From an uncultured bacterium (lineage in GTDB: Bacteria; Actinomycetota; Coriobacteriia; Coriobacteriales; Coriobacteriaceae): DNA of 10,290 nt. Both the position numbers and the translations under genes were made by a program. Within the stretch, counting starts at the first letter, position 1. Each line of letters opens with the position of its first letter. Shown in pieces: positions 1 to 7,297 of this stretch. The notes under the pieces were generated by a model, which worked only from the letters and a program-made list of their open reading frames with translations, did no database searches and was not told where the DNA came from. The stretch covers positions 1-10,290 of the forward strand of contig CAJMNP010000022.1 in NCBI GenBank assembly GCA_905214895.1, in the 5' to 3' direction.

Positions 1-422
1 TCGGCTCATTTTGCGCCCGCGTGATGTGGCCATTCGAGTCCGTGGATGGCGAGGGCAATGAGGACTCTCTTGTTTTGCTGCTCTCCTATGCTCAGGAAGG
101 CAAGAGTCTGCGTGTGCTCCTCACTGGTGATGCCGAGCTCGATCAAGAGCGCGAGTTTGTACAGGAGGTGGGTGATATCGATGTGCTCAAGCTAGGGCAT
201 CACGGCTCAAAAGTTTCCGTCGACACAGACCTGCTGGGCACGCTTAAGCCCGAGCTCTCTATCGCGAGCGCGGGCGAGGGTAACCGCTACGGCCATCCGT
301 CGGATGCCTGTATCGATGCCGTTAAGGAAGCGGGCGGCGCTTTCGCTTGTACCATCGAACAAGGAGACATTATCGTCTCGCCGACCGTAACCGGTTTTGC
401 TATGCGATGCCAGCGACCGTGA
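1..422 (+). CDS. comEC: ComEC/Rec2-family DNA-uptake protein, C-terminal end (partial)
   Basis: This is the 3' end of a gene that begins upstream of the window; about 139 residues are visible, read in the frame beginning at base 3. They match the C-terminal metallo-beta-lactamase-like domain of ComEC, the polytopic membrane channel that takes single-stranded DNA into the cytoplasm during natural transformation. Visible motifs, in order, are SLVLLLSY, LLTGDAE, LKLGHHGSK and NRYGHP, followed by a glycine-rich end (EQGDIIV). The GDAE aspartate and HHGS histidines are conserved metal-site type residues of this domain; the upstream HxDxDH-type motif would lie outside the window. A free-standing ComEC-like hydrolase is possible, but the position directly before holA is the classic comEC place. 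The stop TGA is at 420-422. The methionine at base 21 is internal to the domain and is not the real start. Confidence 0.88.
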   Translation, partial: GSFCARVMWPFESVDGEGNEDSLVLLLSYAQEGKSLRVLLTGDAELDQEREFVQEVGDIDVLKLGHHGSKVSVDTDLLGTLKPELSIASAGEGNRYGHPSDACIDAVKEAGGAFACTIEQGDIIVSPTVTGFAMRCQRP

Positions 423-430
423 TGCTGCCG

Positions 431-460
431 TTGGCGCGGGACCAACCCGTGGGCTAGAAT
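431..460 (+). promoter_or_regulatory. Candidate promoter for holA
   Basis: A TTGGCG hexamer at 431-436 and a TAGAAT hexamer at 455-460 are separated by 18 bases, a plausible sigma-70 type arrangement in the gap after comEC. Transcription would start near 467 and give a short leader of about 34 bases before the holA ATG. The bases before the -10 (GGGC) resemble those at other promoters proposed in this window. Inferred from sequence alone. Confidence 0.5.
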
Positions 461-500
461 GGCACGGTACGTATTCGAGAGTCTGCGAGAGGGGAGCGTA

Positions 501-1463
501 ATGTCCGAAACCGGTCTGCTGCCGGCATATCTGATCGTCGGTACCGATGGGGTCAAGCGCGACCACGCCGTCTCGCGTATGAAGGCGCGTCTGGAAAAGA
601 CGGGCATGGTCGAGTTCAACCTCGATGAGCGCGATATGACCAAAGACCCCGATATCGAATCGATTATCGGATCGCTCAACACCTTTCCCATGGGCAGCGA
701 GTTTCGCCTGGTGATCCTCGACGGCTGCTCCAAGCTTGCCAAGGCGGTCTCGGAACCGCTCGTCGAGTACCTCGCAAGTCCCAGCCCCACGACGGTCTGC
801 CTTATCATCGCCGACTCACTTGCCAAGAATACGCGCCTGTATAAGGCAATCGCCAAGATCGACAAGAAGGCTATTGTCGATTGCTCGGGTACCAAGCGCT
901 GGGAACTGCCGCGCCGCGTTCAACAGATGGCGATGCAGCACGGTAAGTCCATCTCGACGGCTGCTGCCGAGGAGCTCGTCTCGCGTTCGGGAGAAAACAC
1001 GCGCATGCTCGATAACGACCTGGCAAAGCTCGCCCAGATGGTCGAAGCGCCCCAGATTGAGCTTGCCGACGTGGAGCGTTGGATCATGCGTACGGCCGAG
1101 GTTCAGCCCTGGGACTTCCTCAACGCCGTCTCGGCTCGCGATATGCGGCGTTCGCTCGAGCTCTTTAAGCTTCTGCCCTCCAAGAGCTACGTGTGGACCT
1201 ACACGCTGCTATGCGGTCGCATCCGTGAGCTGATCGTCGCCAAGGCACTCGACTCTCGTGGGCAGGGGCGTGAGCTCGCCGCGACGCTCAAGCTTCAGGC
1301 CTGGCAGGTCAAGAATCACCTTACCTGGGCGCGTCGTTTTTCGATGACCGAGCTCGTTGCCGCGCTCGAGGGCGCCGTCGATGTTGAACTCGCGCTCAAG
1401 GGTTCGGCCGATTCTCAGACCGCGCTTTTGCTCTGGATTACGAACATCTTGAGAAAATCGTGA
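501..1463 (+). CDS. holA: DNA polymerase III delta subunit (clamp-loader subunit)
   Basis: This encodes a 320-residue protein that matches the delta subunit of the replicative polymerase clamp loader, which binds and opens the sliding clamp (DnaN). The start contains the family's YLIVGTDGVKRDHA segment, equivalent to the YLLYG(D/E)...R.EA pattern. The middle contains FRLVILDGCSKL, TVCLIIADSL and KRWELPRRV, then the three-helix lid (EELVSRSGENTRMLDNDLAKL) and a helical C-terminal collar domain. The delta subunit is an AAA+ fold without a functional ATP site, so the lack of a Walker A motif is expected. Length is close to the usual 330-345 residues. The ATG at 501 was chosen because GAGGGGAG lies just upstream (489-496); the in-frame ATG at 459 falls inside the proposed -10 element and has no ribosome site. 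It lies 78 bases after comEC, the conserved order. Confidence 0.93.
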   Translation: MSETGLLPAYLIVGTDGVKRDHAVSRMKARLEKTGMVEFNLDERDMTKDPDIESIIGSLNTFPMGSEFRLVILDGCSKLAKAVSEPLVEYLASPSPTTVCLIIADSLAKNTRLYKAIAKIDKKAIVDCSGTKRWELPRRVQQMAMQHGKSISTAAAEELVSRSGENTRMLDNDLAKLAQMVEAPQIELADVERWIMRTAEVQPWDFLNAVSARDMRRSLELFKLLPSKSYVWTYTLLCGRIRELIVAKALDSRGQGRELAATLKLQAWQVKNHLTWARRFSMTELVAALEGAVDVELALKGSADSQTALLLWITNILRKS

Positions 1464-1512
1464 TGATACCTGCCTATTTGACAAATTCGTTCTATCCCTT
1501 TGAGGGGGAGCG

Positions 1513-1521
1513 TGCTATAGT
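1513..1521 (+). promoter_or_regulatory. Extended -10 promoter for rpsT
   Basis: The bases TGCTATAGT form an extended -10 element (TGn followed by TATAGT at 1516-1521). A start site near 1528 would give a leader of about 70 bases before the rpsT GTG. No good -35 hexamer sits at the right distance, which is tolerated with an extended -10. A perfect TTGACA at 1478-1483 is 32 bases away, too far to pair with it. Confidence 0.6.
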
Positions 1522-1526
1522 AGGCG

Positions 1527-1591
1527 CTTGCATGACCTCACCGTGTCTCAGAGGTGTCATACATTTTTTGCAAGGAACTCGAAAGGAACTC
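1527..1591 (+). promoter_or_regulatory. Structured rpsT leader, possible S20 autoregulatory element
   Basis: The untranslated leader can fold into nested stems. CTTGC at 1527-1531 pairs with GCAAG at 1570-1574. Inside that, ATGAC then CTC pairs with GAG and GTCAT (region 1532-1560) with a two-base bulge. The block AAGGAACTC occurs twice, at 1572-1580 and 1583-1591. The second copy carries the Shine-Dalgarno used by rpsT; the first is partly sequestered in the outer stem. S20 represses its own translation in Escherichia coli, but the leader there is different. A regulatory role here is inference. Confidence 0.45.
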
Positions 1592-1596
1592 CAGAA

Positions 1597-1863
1597 GTGG
1601 CAAACATCAAGTCTCAGAAGAAGCGTATCCGCACCAATGAGGCAGCTCGCATGCGTAACAAGGCTGTCAAGTCCGAGCTCAAGACGCTGACCAAGCACGT
1701 CCAGTCCGCCGTCGCCGAGGGCGACGCCGAGAAGGCCCAGGCTGCCCTCAAGACCGTCACCAAGCGTCTCGACATGGCTGCCGCTAAGCATGTCATCCAC
1801 AAGAACCAGGCTTCCAACCGCAAGTCCGGCCTTGCCAAGCTCGTGAACAGCATCAACGCTTAA
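1597..1863 (+). CDS. rpsT: 30S ribosomal protein S20 (bS20)
   Basis: This encodes an 88-residue, lysine- and alanine-rich helical protein typical in length and sequence for bS20, a primary binder of 16S rRNA in the small subunit body. The N-terminus ([20 protein letters not shown]) is the family signature, and the C-terminal half shows [15 protein letters not shown]. The start is GTG at 1597, preceded by AAAGGA at 1582-1587 with 9-base spacing. An in-frame TTG at 1528 lies in the leader with no ribosome site and would add 23 residues foreign to the family. S20 genes often use non-ATG starts; in E. coli a UUG start is tied to autoregulation. The gene appears monocistronic: own promoter, structured leader and intrinsic terminator. 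Location next to holA is conserved. Confidence 0.97.
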   Translation: MANIKSQKKRIRTNEAARMRNKAVKSELKTLTKHVQSAVAEGDAEKAQAALKTVTKRLDMAAAKHVIHKNQASNRKSGLAKLVNSINA

Positions 1864-1897
1864 GTTGTAAATTTCACACCACACAGATTACGCGCAT

Positions 1898-1934
1898 AAA
1901 TGGAGCCTGTTTTATGGAACAGGCTCCATTTTTT
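1898..1934 (+). terminator. Intrinsic terminator after rpsT
   Basis: A perfect 14-bp inverted repeat (arms 1898-1911 and 1918-1931, loop TTATGG at 1912-1917) runs into a T tract at 1929-1934. The arm contains GGAGCCTGTT and its exact complement. It lies 34 bases past the rpsT stop and just upstream of lepA, so it separates rpsT from the lepA unit. The A-rich left arm could also pair with U residues for some activity on the other strand. Confidence 0.93.
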
Positions 1935-1937
1935 GTA

Positions 1938-1959
1938 CCGCTCGGGTAAGATAGTCCGC
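1938..1959 (+). promoter_or_regulatory. Candidate lepA promoter, possibly giving a leaderless mRNA
   Basis: Directly after the terminator lies CCGCTCGGGTAAGAT (1938-1952), with TAAGAT at 1947-1952 as a -10 hexamer. The expected start site, about 7 bases downstream, falls on or next to the ATG at 1960. No Shine-Dalgarno sequence is visible between 1935 and 1959. No convincing -35 is seen. The same GCTCGGGTA block precedes the -10 of the first dnaJ gene (6058-6066). Confidence 0.5.
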
Positions 1960-3771
1960 ATGAATACTTCAATTGACATTTCCCACATCCGTAACTTCTC
2001 GATCGTTGCGCATATCGACCATGGCAAGTCCACGATCAGTGACCGCATCCTCGAGCTCACCCATACCGTCGATGAGCGCGACATGGAGTCGCAGCTGCTT
2101 GACACGATGGACATTGAGCGCGAGCGCGGCATCACGATCAAGTCCAATGCCGTCCGCGTGTCCTATGACGCCGACGACGGCGAGACGTATCAGTTCAACC
2201 TGATCGATACGCCGGGCCACGTGGACTTTACCTACGAGGTCTCGCGTTCGCTGGCCGCCTGCGAGGGTGCGGTGCTCGTCGTGGACGCCACGCAGGGCGT
2301 CGAGGCGCAGACCGTTTCCAACGCGACGCTCGCCATGAACGCCAACTTGGACATTGTTCCGGCCATCAACAAGATCGACCTTCCCTCAGCGCATCCCGAC
2401 GAGGTTAAGACCGAGATCGAAGACGATCTGGCCATTCCTGCCGACGATGCCGTGTGCGTGTCGGGCAAGACCGGTGAGGGTATCCACGATCTGCTGGAGT
2501 CCATCGTCTTTTTGATCTCGCCTCCCAAGGGCGATGCAAATGGCCCTCTCAAGGCACTAATTCTGGATTCGTACTTCGACGAGTATCGTGGCGTCGTCGC
2601 CACGGTGCGCGTCTTTGACGGCTCCATCAAAAAGGGTGATACGCTGCGCATGATGCAGGCCAAGGGTGACTTCTTGGTCGACGGCGTGGGCGTCAAGCGT
2701 CCCGCCGAGACCCCGGTCGACGCGCTTACGGTCGGCGAGGTCGGATACGTGGTCACGGGCCTGAAAGACCCCGAGGCTGTGCGCGTGGGCGATACCCTCA
2801 CGTGGGCGTCGAATCCCTGCCCCGAGCCGCTTCCCGGTTACCGCGAGGCCAAGCCCATGGTCTATACGGGCCTGTTCCCGATCGATAACAAGGACTACGA
2901 GAACCTGCGCGACGCGCTCGATAAGCTGCACGTCAACGATCCGTCGTTGGTGTGGGAGCCCGAGACGTCGGTGGCGCTGGGCTTTGGCTTCCGCGTGGGC
3001 TTCCTGGGCCTGCTGCACATGGAGGTCGTCAAGGAGCGCCTGGAGCGCGAGTTCAATCTGGACCTGATCGCCACGAGCCCCTCGGTCGACTACCACGTGT
3101 ACAAGACTGACGGCGAGATGATCGATGTCCGCAGCCCGCAGGATCTGCCCGAGGCCACGCGCATCGAGCGTATCGAAGAGCCCTACCTCAAGGCAAAGAT
3201 CATCTGCCCTCCCGAGTATACGGGTGCTGTCATGCAGCTCGCTATCGAACACCGTGGCGTCACGACCGATATGATCCACCTGACGAGCAAATCGGTCGAG
3301 ATGCGCTTTGATATGCCGCTCGCCGAGCTCATCTTGGACTTCTTCGATCAGCTCAAGAGCCGCACCAAGGGTTACGCCTCACTCGACTACGAGTTCAACG
3401 AATATCGCCCCTCCGAACTCGTCAAGCTCGACATCCTGCTTTCGGGCGACGAGGTGGACGCGCTGTCGTTTATCGTGCACAAGGATAAGGCCTATGGCCT
3501 GGCCCGCGGCCTGTGCGACAAGCTCAAGGAGATCATCCCGCGACAGCTGTTCGAGGTGCCTATCCAGGGCGCCATCGGCAATAAGATCATCGCCCGCTCC
3601 ACCGTTAAGGCGCGTCGTAAGGACGTGCTGGCCAAGTGTTACGGTGGCGATATCTCGCGAAAGCGCAAGCTGCTCGAGAAGCAGAAAGAGGGCAAGAAGC
3701 GCATGAAGGCCATCGGCTCGGTCGAGGTTCCGCAGGAGGCCTTTATGGCGATCCTCAAGGTGGACGAGTAG
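1960..3771 (+). CDS. lepA: Translation elongation factor 4 (LepA GTPase)
   Basis: This encodes a 603-residue protein of normal LepA length. LepA is a ribosome-associated GTPase linked to back-translocation and to 30S biogenesis under stress. GTPase motifs are complete: AHIDHGKST (17-25), RGITI (56-60), DTPGH (83-87), NKID (137-140) and a VSGKTGEG segment near 170 in place of the common SAKTG. Domains II, III and V follow, and the LepA-specific C-terminal domain is present ([19 protein letters not shown], then [18 protein letters not shown]). The ATG at 1960 gives the family start ([14 protein letters not shown]). An in-frame ATG at 1900 lies within the terminator stem and is rejected. lepA heads a likely operon: dus starts 4 bases after its stop. 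Confidence 0.97.
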   Translation: MNTSIDISHIRNFSIVAHIDHGKSTISDRILELTHTVDERDMESQLLDTMDIERERGITIKSNAVRVSYDADDGETYQFNLIDTPGHVDFTYEVSRSLAACEGAVLVVDATQGVEAQTVSNATLAMNANLDIVPAINKIDLPSAHPDEVKTEIEDDLAIPADDAVCVSGKTGEGIHDLLESIVFLISPPKGDANGPLKALILDSYFDEYRGVVATVRVFDGSIKKGDTLRMMQAKGDFLVDGVGVKRPAETPVDALTVGEVGYVVTGLKDPEAVRVGDTLTWASNPCPEPLPGYREAKPMVYTGLFPIDNKDYENLRDALDKLHVNDPSLVWEPETSVALGFGFRVGFLGLLHMEVVKERLEREFNLDLIATSPSVDYHVYKTDGEMIDVRSPQDLPEATRIERIEEPYLKAKIICPPEYTGAVMQLAIEHRGVTTDMIHLTSKSVEMRFDMPLAELILDFFDQLKSRTKGYASLDYEFNEYRPSELVKLDILLSGDEVDALSFIVHKDKAYGLARGLCDKLKEIIPRQLFEVPIQGAIGNKIIARSTVKARRKDVLAKCYGGDISRKRKLLEKQKEGKKRMKAIGSVEVPQEAFMAILKVDE

Positions 3772-3775
3772 GTCT

Positions 3776-4819
3776 ATGGCGCTTTCTGAATACAGCAAGC
3801 GGCTGCTGGGTGCCTATGCCGAGCAGCCGTTCCTTATGGCTCCCATGGCGGGCGTAACCGACCCCGCCTATCGCATCATGTGTCGCCGCCGCGGTGCCAA
3901 CCTTGCCTACAGCGAGATGGTGAGCGTTGCAGGCCTTGCCTATGCCAGCAACAAGACGTGGCGCCTGGTGTTGCCGGCCGACGAGGAGCAGCAGATTTGC
4001 GTGCAACTCTTTGGCTCCAAGCCCGATCAGTTTGCGAGTGCCGTCGCCGCCGTCGAGGAACGCGTGGGCGATCGTCTGTCATTGATTGATATCAACATGG
4101 CCTGTCCGGCTCGCAAGGTTGTTACCAAGGGCGAGGGCTCGGCGCTTATGCGCACGCCCGACCTGGCCGAAAGAATCGTCGAGGCAGCAGTGGGCGCGGC
4201 GCATGTTCCCGTGACCGTGAAGATCCGCAAGGGTTTTTATGCCGAGGATCGCAACGCCGCAACGTTTGCCCAGATGCTCGAAGGGGCGGGCGCCTCTGCA
4301 GTTGCCGTGCACGGTCGTTGTGCCACGCAGCTCTATACGGGCCAGGCCGATTGGTCCGTCGTCGATGAGGTTGCCGACGCTGTCGAGATTCCCGTGATTG
4401 GTTCGGGCGATGTGTTCTCGGCCGAGGACGCTGCCGAGCATCTGAGCGGCTCGGGTGCCAGCGCGGTGTTTATCGCGCGCGGCATCTACGGCAATCCGTG
4501 GGTGTTCGGCGATGCCCGAGCCCTTGCGCTCGATGGAACGCCGGTTCCTTCTCGCTCCTCGGTCGAGCGCCTGGAGGCTCTGCGTGAGCACCTGACGTTG
4601 ACGCACGAGCTTCTGCCGCTTATGTCGCGCGCCCGCACGTATGCAAGCTGGTACTTAAAGGGCATGCCCCACGCCGCCGCCTGGCGCGCTCAGGTGGTGC
4701 GCTGCTCCACGTACGAGGAGTTTATGGCGCTGGTCGATGATATCGAGCGCGACGTGGTGGCCTGCGAGGCCGCGCTTGCCGCCGGTGAGTCGGTGCCCGC
4801 TCATCCGCTGGAGGCTTAA
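3776..4819 (+). CDS. dusB: tRNA-dihydrouridine synthase (DusB-like)
   Basis: This encodes a 347-residue FMN- and NADPH-dependent enzyme of the Dus family that reduces uridines in the tRNA D-loop. The TIM-barrel N-terminus has APMAGVTDPAYR. DINMACPARKV carries the catalytic cysteine (Cys110), the general acid in the Dus reaction. VKIRKGF and AVHGRCATQLYTGQADW are flavin and tRNA contact segments, and IPVIGSGDVFSAEDA plus FIARGIYGNPWVF form the phosphate-binding end. The small helical C-terminal domain is present. The overall pattern fits the DusB/NifR3 group, but the exact subgroup and modified position cannot be decided by eye. The ATG at 3776 follows the lepA stop by 4 bases; a weak AAGGTGG (3757-3763) and the close spacing suggest translational coupling. 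The variant HGRC, where HGRT is common, is a mild oddity. Confidence 0.92.
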   Translation: MALSEYSKRLLGAYAEQPFLMAPMAGVTDPAYRIMCRRRGANLAYSEMVSVAGLAYASNKTWRLVLPADEEQQICVQLFGSKPDQFASAVAAVEERVGDRLSLIDINMACPARKVVTKGEGSALMRTPDLAERIVEAAVGAAHVPVTVKIRKGFYAEDRNAATFAQMLEGAGASAVAVHGRCATQLYTGQADWSVVDEVADAVEIPVIGSGDVFSAEDAAEHLSGSGASAVFIARGIYGNPWVFGDARALALDGTPVPSRSSVERLEALREHLTLTHELLPLMSRARTYASWYLKGMPHAAAWRAQVVRCSTYEEFMALVDDIERDVVACEAALAAGESVPAHPLEA

Positions 4820-4821
4820 GG

Positions 4822-6054
4822 GTGGCCGTTACCGCGCTGTATGTGCACGTGCCGTTTTGCGCTCAAAAATGCCGTTATTGCGACTTTGACTCGCAAAGCG
4901 TGGCGCCGTGCGACCTGGACGCAGCGCTCGATGTCTATTTTGAGCACCTGTATGCTCGGCTCTATGCCTTTGGCAACGCTGGGGTACTCAGGCAGATCCG
5001 CACGGTCTACGTTGGCGGCGGCACGCCGTCGCTGGCAGGGGAGCGCCTGGTGAAGCTTGCCCGTTGTATCTCCATGTGGTGCGAGCCCATTGAGTTTACT
5101 TGCGAAGCCAATCCTGAGTCGCTGACCGCTGGGCTCGCCACCGCGCTTGCCGAGGCGGGCGTCACGCGCATCTCTTTGGGCGTGCAGACCCTCGACAATA
5201 CCGAGTTGGCTGTCATTGGCCGCATCCATGATGCCGAACGGGCGCTTGAGGCTATCGCGACGGTGAAGGATGTTGGGCTCGATGTGTCGTGCGACCTGAT
5301 GTGCGGCCTTCCCGGACAGACGGCCACGAGCTGGCAGCGCACGCTCGATGGCGTGCTGGCGGCGGCTCCGCATCATGTGTCGGTTTACCCGCTCACGCTC
5401 GAGGAGGGAACGCCCCTCTATCGCATGGCGTGCCGCGACGAGTCGCTTGAGCCTGATGAGGATTTTCAGGCGGCGTGCATGGACGTGGCGCGTGATTGTC
5501 TGACTGCGGCCGGCTATCACCCGTATGAGGTGGCGAGCTACGCTCTCGACGGCCATGAGTGTGCCCACAACATTGCCTATTGGACCGGACGGGGCTATCT
5601 GGGCCTGGGCCGTTCTGCCGCGGGCATGCTTGATGCCGAGGATTTCGATCGCTTGGCTGGACTGTTTCCCGGTGTGGCCCCCCGTGGTGACTTTCACCGC
5701 GTTCGTCTGGTGCAACGCGACGATGACGCGACGGCGTTTGAGGCCGAGTACCTGACGCATCGCGAGACGGCAGCCGAGGATCTGATGCTCGCTTGTCGCA
5801 TGACGCGCGGTGTCACGTCCGACCTGTTGGTTCGCGCGGCTCGTGTCATCCCTGCCGATGAACTGACGGCGGCTTGTGACCGCGCTCTTGAGCTTGGGCT
5901 TGCCACTTGGGTGCCCGAGCACGGTGATACCCATGCGGGGCCTATCGCCTCTGTCGATGTCGTCGCCGGCCGCACCTGTGCTCGCCTGGCGCCGACCCAG
6001 CTAGGTTGGCTCGATGGAAATGTGCTGTTCGAGCTGTTTTGGGGTCTAGCTTAG
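4822..6054 (+). CDS. hemW: Radical SAM haem chaperone HemW
   Basis: This encodes a 410-residue radical S-adenosylmethionine protein of the HemN/HemW family. The N-terminus YVHVPFCAQKCRYCDF contains the cluster cysteines Cys13, Cys17 and Cys20. Phe22 follows in the CxxxCxxCxF form that marks HemW rather than the oxygen-independent coproporphyrinogen oxidase HemN, which has a fourth cysteine there. Further motifs are VYVGGGTPSL, TCEANPESLT, RISLGVQTLD, DLMCGLPGQT and VSVYPLTLEEGTPLY. A HemN-type C-terminal domain follows. HemW proteins bind haem and deliver it to acceptor proteins. The region usually reading GxGAHG reads GLGRSAAGM here, so the histidine is replaced by alanine. The start is GTG at 4822, with GGAGG at 4810-4814 inside the end of dus and only 2 bases between genes, pointing to co-translation with lepA and dus. 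Many genomes mislabel this family as coproporphyrinogen oxidase. Confidence 0.9.
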   Translation: MAVTALYVHVPFCAQKCRYCDFDSQSVAPCDLDAALDVYFEHLYARLYAFGNAGVLRQIRTVYVGGGTPSLAGERLVKLARCISMWCEPIEFTCEANPESLTAGLATALAEAGVTRISLGVQTLDNTELAVIGRIHDAERALEAIATVKDVGLDVSCDLMCGLPGQTATSWQRTLDGVLAAAPHHVSVYPLTLEEGTPLYRMACRDESLEPDEDFQAACMDVARDCLTAAGYHPYEVASYALDGHECAHNIAYWTGRGYLGLGRSAAGMLDAEDFDRLAGLFPGVAPRGDFHRVRLVQRDDDATAFEAEYLTHRETAAEDLMLACRMTRGVTSDLLVRAARVIPADELTAACDRALELGLATWVPEHGDTHAGPIASVDVVAGRTCARLAPTQLGWLDGNVLFELFWGLA

Positions 6055-6055
6055 G

Positions 6056-6070
6056 CCGCTCGGGTAGAAT
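6056..6070 (+). promoter_or_regulatory. Candidate promoter for the first dnaJ-like gene
   Basis: CCGCTCGGGTAGAAT lies directly after the hemW stop, with TAGAAT (6065-6070) as a -10 hexamer. A start near 6077 would leave about 36 bases of leader, including a strong AGGAGG at 6098-6103. The block matches the lepA promoter candidate over CCGCTCGGGTA. No clear -35 was found at normal spacing. Confidence 0.5.
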
Positions 6071-6112
6071 TACCGAAATATATACGCTGCTGTGAGCAGG
6101 AGGTTGCCGCGC

Positions 6113-7216
6113 ATGGCGACGATGAACGAAAAAGATTACTACGAGATTTTGGGTGTCTCCAAGGATGCCACCTCGCGTGATATTCAAAAGGCTTTCCAGC
6201 AAAAGGCCCGCAAGCTCCATCCGGACGTCAATAAAGAGCCGGATGCCGAGGAGAAGTTTAAAGAGGTTTCCGAGGCCTACGCCGTGCTCTCGGACGAGCA
6301 AAAGCGTGCGCGTTACGACGCCATGCGGTCGGGCAATCCCTTTGCCGGTGCACCGACGGCTTCGCCCTATGGCGGTGGCTATGCCGGCAGCGCCGGTTAC
6401 GGCAATCCCTTTGACGGCGGTTTCCCCTTCGGGGGCGCCTGGGGCCAGCCTCGTCGCGGTCAGGCGGCCTACAACCCCGAGAGTGGCGCCAACGTGGTCG
6501 TCGATATCAAGCTCGACGCCAAGGAGGCCAAGAGCGGTGCCCACAAGACCGTTCGCTACACCCGCTTTGACACCTGCGGACATTGTGGCGGCTCGGGCTC
6601 CGTTTCGTCAGAGCATGCCCACACCTGTCCGAGCTGCGGTGGTCGCGGTCATATCGATGTCGACCTGTCCTTCCTGTTTGGTGCGGGCACGTTCCAGACG
6701 GTTTGTCCTGAGTGCGGCGGTTCCGGCAAGGTCGTTGCCGACCCGTGCCCCGATTGCGGTGGCAGCGGCCGTACCCGCGTAACCTCCGAGCAGACGATTG
6801 AGTTTCCCGCCGGCACGCATGATGGCGACGAGGTGCGCATCCCCAACATGGGCCACGCCGGCACGAACGGCGCTTCGGGCGGTGACCTGGTCGGTCGTGC
6901 GCACGTTGAGGCCGAGCGCCTGGAGGGTAAGGCTCGCACCGGCTTCTACCTCATGGGCATCATCGCGCCGTTTTTGGTGCTGTCGGCCATCTCGGGCGTG
7001 TTTTCCGCCTTTGCCATGATGTGCTTCATTCCGTTTGCCATGGGCTTGTTCATGGTGCTGTCGGACGGCGTGCTTCATCGCAGTCTGCTGTGGTGGAAGC
7101 GCGGCGCGATGCAGTTTGCCAATGGATTTGCCAACGGTTTTATGTTCGCGCTCGTGTCGGTTTGGTTTGCGAGCTGCTCGCAGCGGGCCGTGCTTTCGCC
7201 GTACGGAATGCAATAA
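6113..7216 (+). CDS. DnaJ-like co-chaperone with zinc fingers and membrane-type C-terminus
   Basis: This encodes a 367-residue J-domain protein with unusual architecture. Residues 8-75 form a complete J domain with HPD at 36-38, the motif that stimulates DnaK ATPase. A Gly/Phe/Ala-rich linker covers about 76-120. The first C-terminal beta domain begins near 125 and holds four intact CxxCxGxG zinc-finger repeats (Cys155/158, 172/175, 198/201, 212/215). After [18 protein letters not shown] (to 273) the normal second substrate-binding domain and dimerisation region are absent. Residues 277-320 are instead strongly hydrophobic (one or two membrane spans), followed by a WWKR turn (327-330) and another hydrophobic stretch at about 335-355. 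I infer a membrane-tethered DnaJ with J domain and zinc fingers in the cytoplasm. The ATG at 6113 has AGGAGG nine bases upstream; a GTG at 6092 overlaps that ribosome site and is rejected. A complete dnaJ follows 81 bases downstream. No frameshift remnant of the lost domain is visible. Confidence 0.85.
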   Translation: MATMNEKDYYEILGVSKDATSRDIQKAFQQKARKLHPDVNKEPDAEEKFKEVSEAYAVLSDEQKRARYDAMRSGNPFAGAPTASPYGGGYAGSAGYGNPFDGGFPFGGAWGQPRRGQAAYNPESGANVVVDIKLDAKEAKSGAHKTVRYTRFDTCGHCGGSGSVSSEHAHTCPSCGGRGHIDVDLSFLFGAGTFQTVCPECGGSGKVVADPCPDCGGSGRTRVTSEQTIEFPAGTHDGDEVRIPNMGHAGTNGASGGDLVGRAHVEAERLEGKARTGFYLMGIIAPFLVLSAISGVFSAFAMMCFIPFAMGLFMVLSDGVLHRSLLWWKRGAMQFANGFANGFMFALVSVWFASCSQRAVLSPYGMQ

Positions 7217-7246
7217 CATCAAACCCTCTGTTTGCGCCCGGCCCAG

Positions 7247-7258
7247 CTTGGGTATAGG
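7247..7258 (+). promoter_or_regulatory. Candidate promoter for canonical dnaJ
   Basis: In the 81-base gap between the two dnaJ genes, GCTTGGGTATAGG (7246-7258) carries TATAGG as a -10 hexamer. TTTGCG at 7231-7236 lies 16 bases upstream as a weak -35. A start near 7265 would give a leader of about 33 bases. The GGGTA context matches the lepA and first dnaJ promoter candidates. No CIRCE operator (the HrcA heat-shock site) is seen here. Confidence 0.45.
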
Positions 7259-7297
7259 ACGCACTGTGACAATAATGAAAGTTGGAAGGATTCGGTC

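Noticed and set aside
430..449. Small inverted repeats (GTTGG/CCAAC and CGGG/CCCG) after comEC as a terminator.
   Set aside because: The stems are only 4-5 bp, mutually exclusive and not followed by a T tract; the region is better read as a promoter.
459..500. Upstream ATG extension of holA by 14 residues.
   Set aside because: The ATG overlaps the candidate -10 element, has no ribosome site, and the added residues do not resemble delta-subunit N-termini; 501 has a good site.
1478..1483. Perfect TTGACA -35 hexamer upstream of rpsT.
   Set aside because: It is 32 bases from the TATAGT -10 and has no -10-like hexamer 16-18 bases downstream, so it is probably coincidental; the extended -10 explains the promoter better.
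4816..5934. Long open frame on the - strand antisense to hemW (372 codons), with similar long antisense frames at 7376-8707 and 8789-10063.
   Set aside because: They mirror strongly conserved + strand genes in GC-rich DNA, where codon bias leaves the complementary frame without stops. Their translations are low-complexity Arg/Ala/His-rich and match no family I recognise.
7217..7297. Possible remnant of the lost DnaJ second C-terminal domain, or a terminator, between the two dnaJ genes.
   Set aside because: The gap is only 81 bases, shows no DnaJ-like coding in any frame and no stable hairpin with a T tract.
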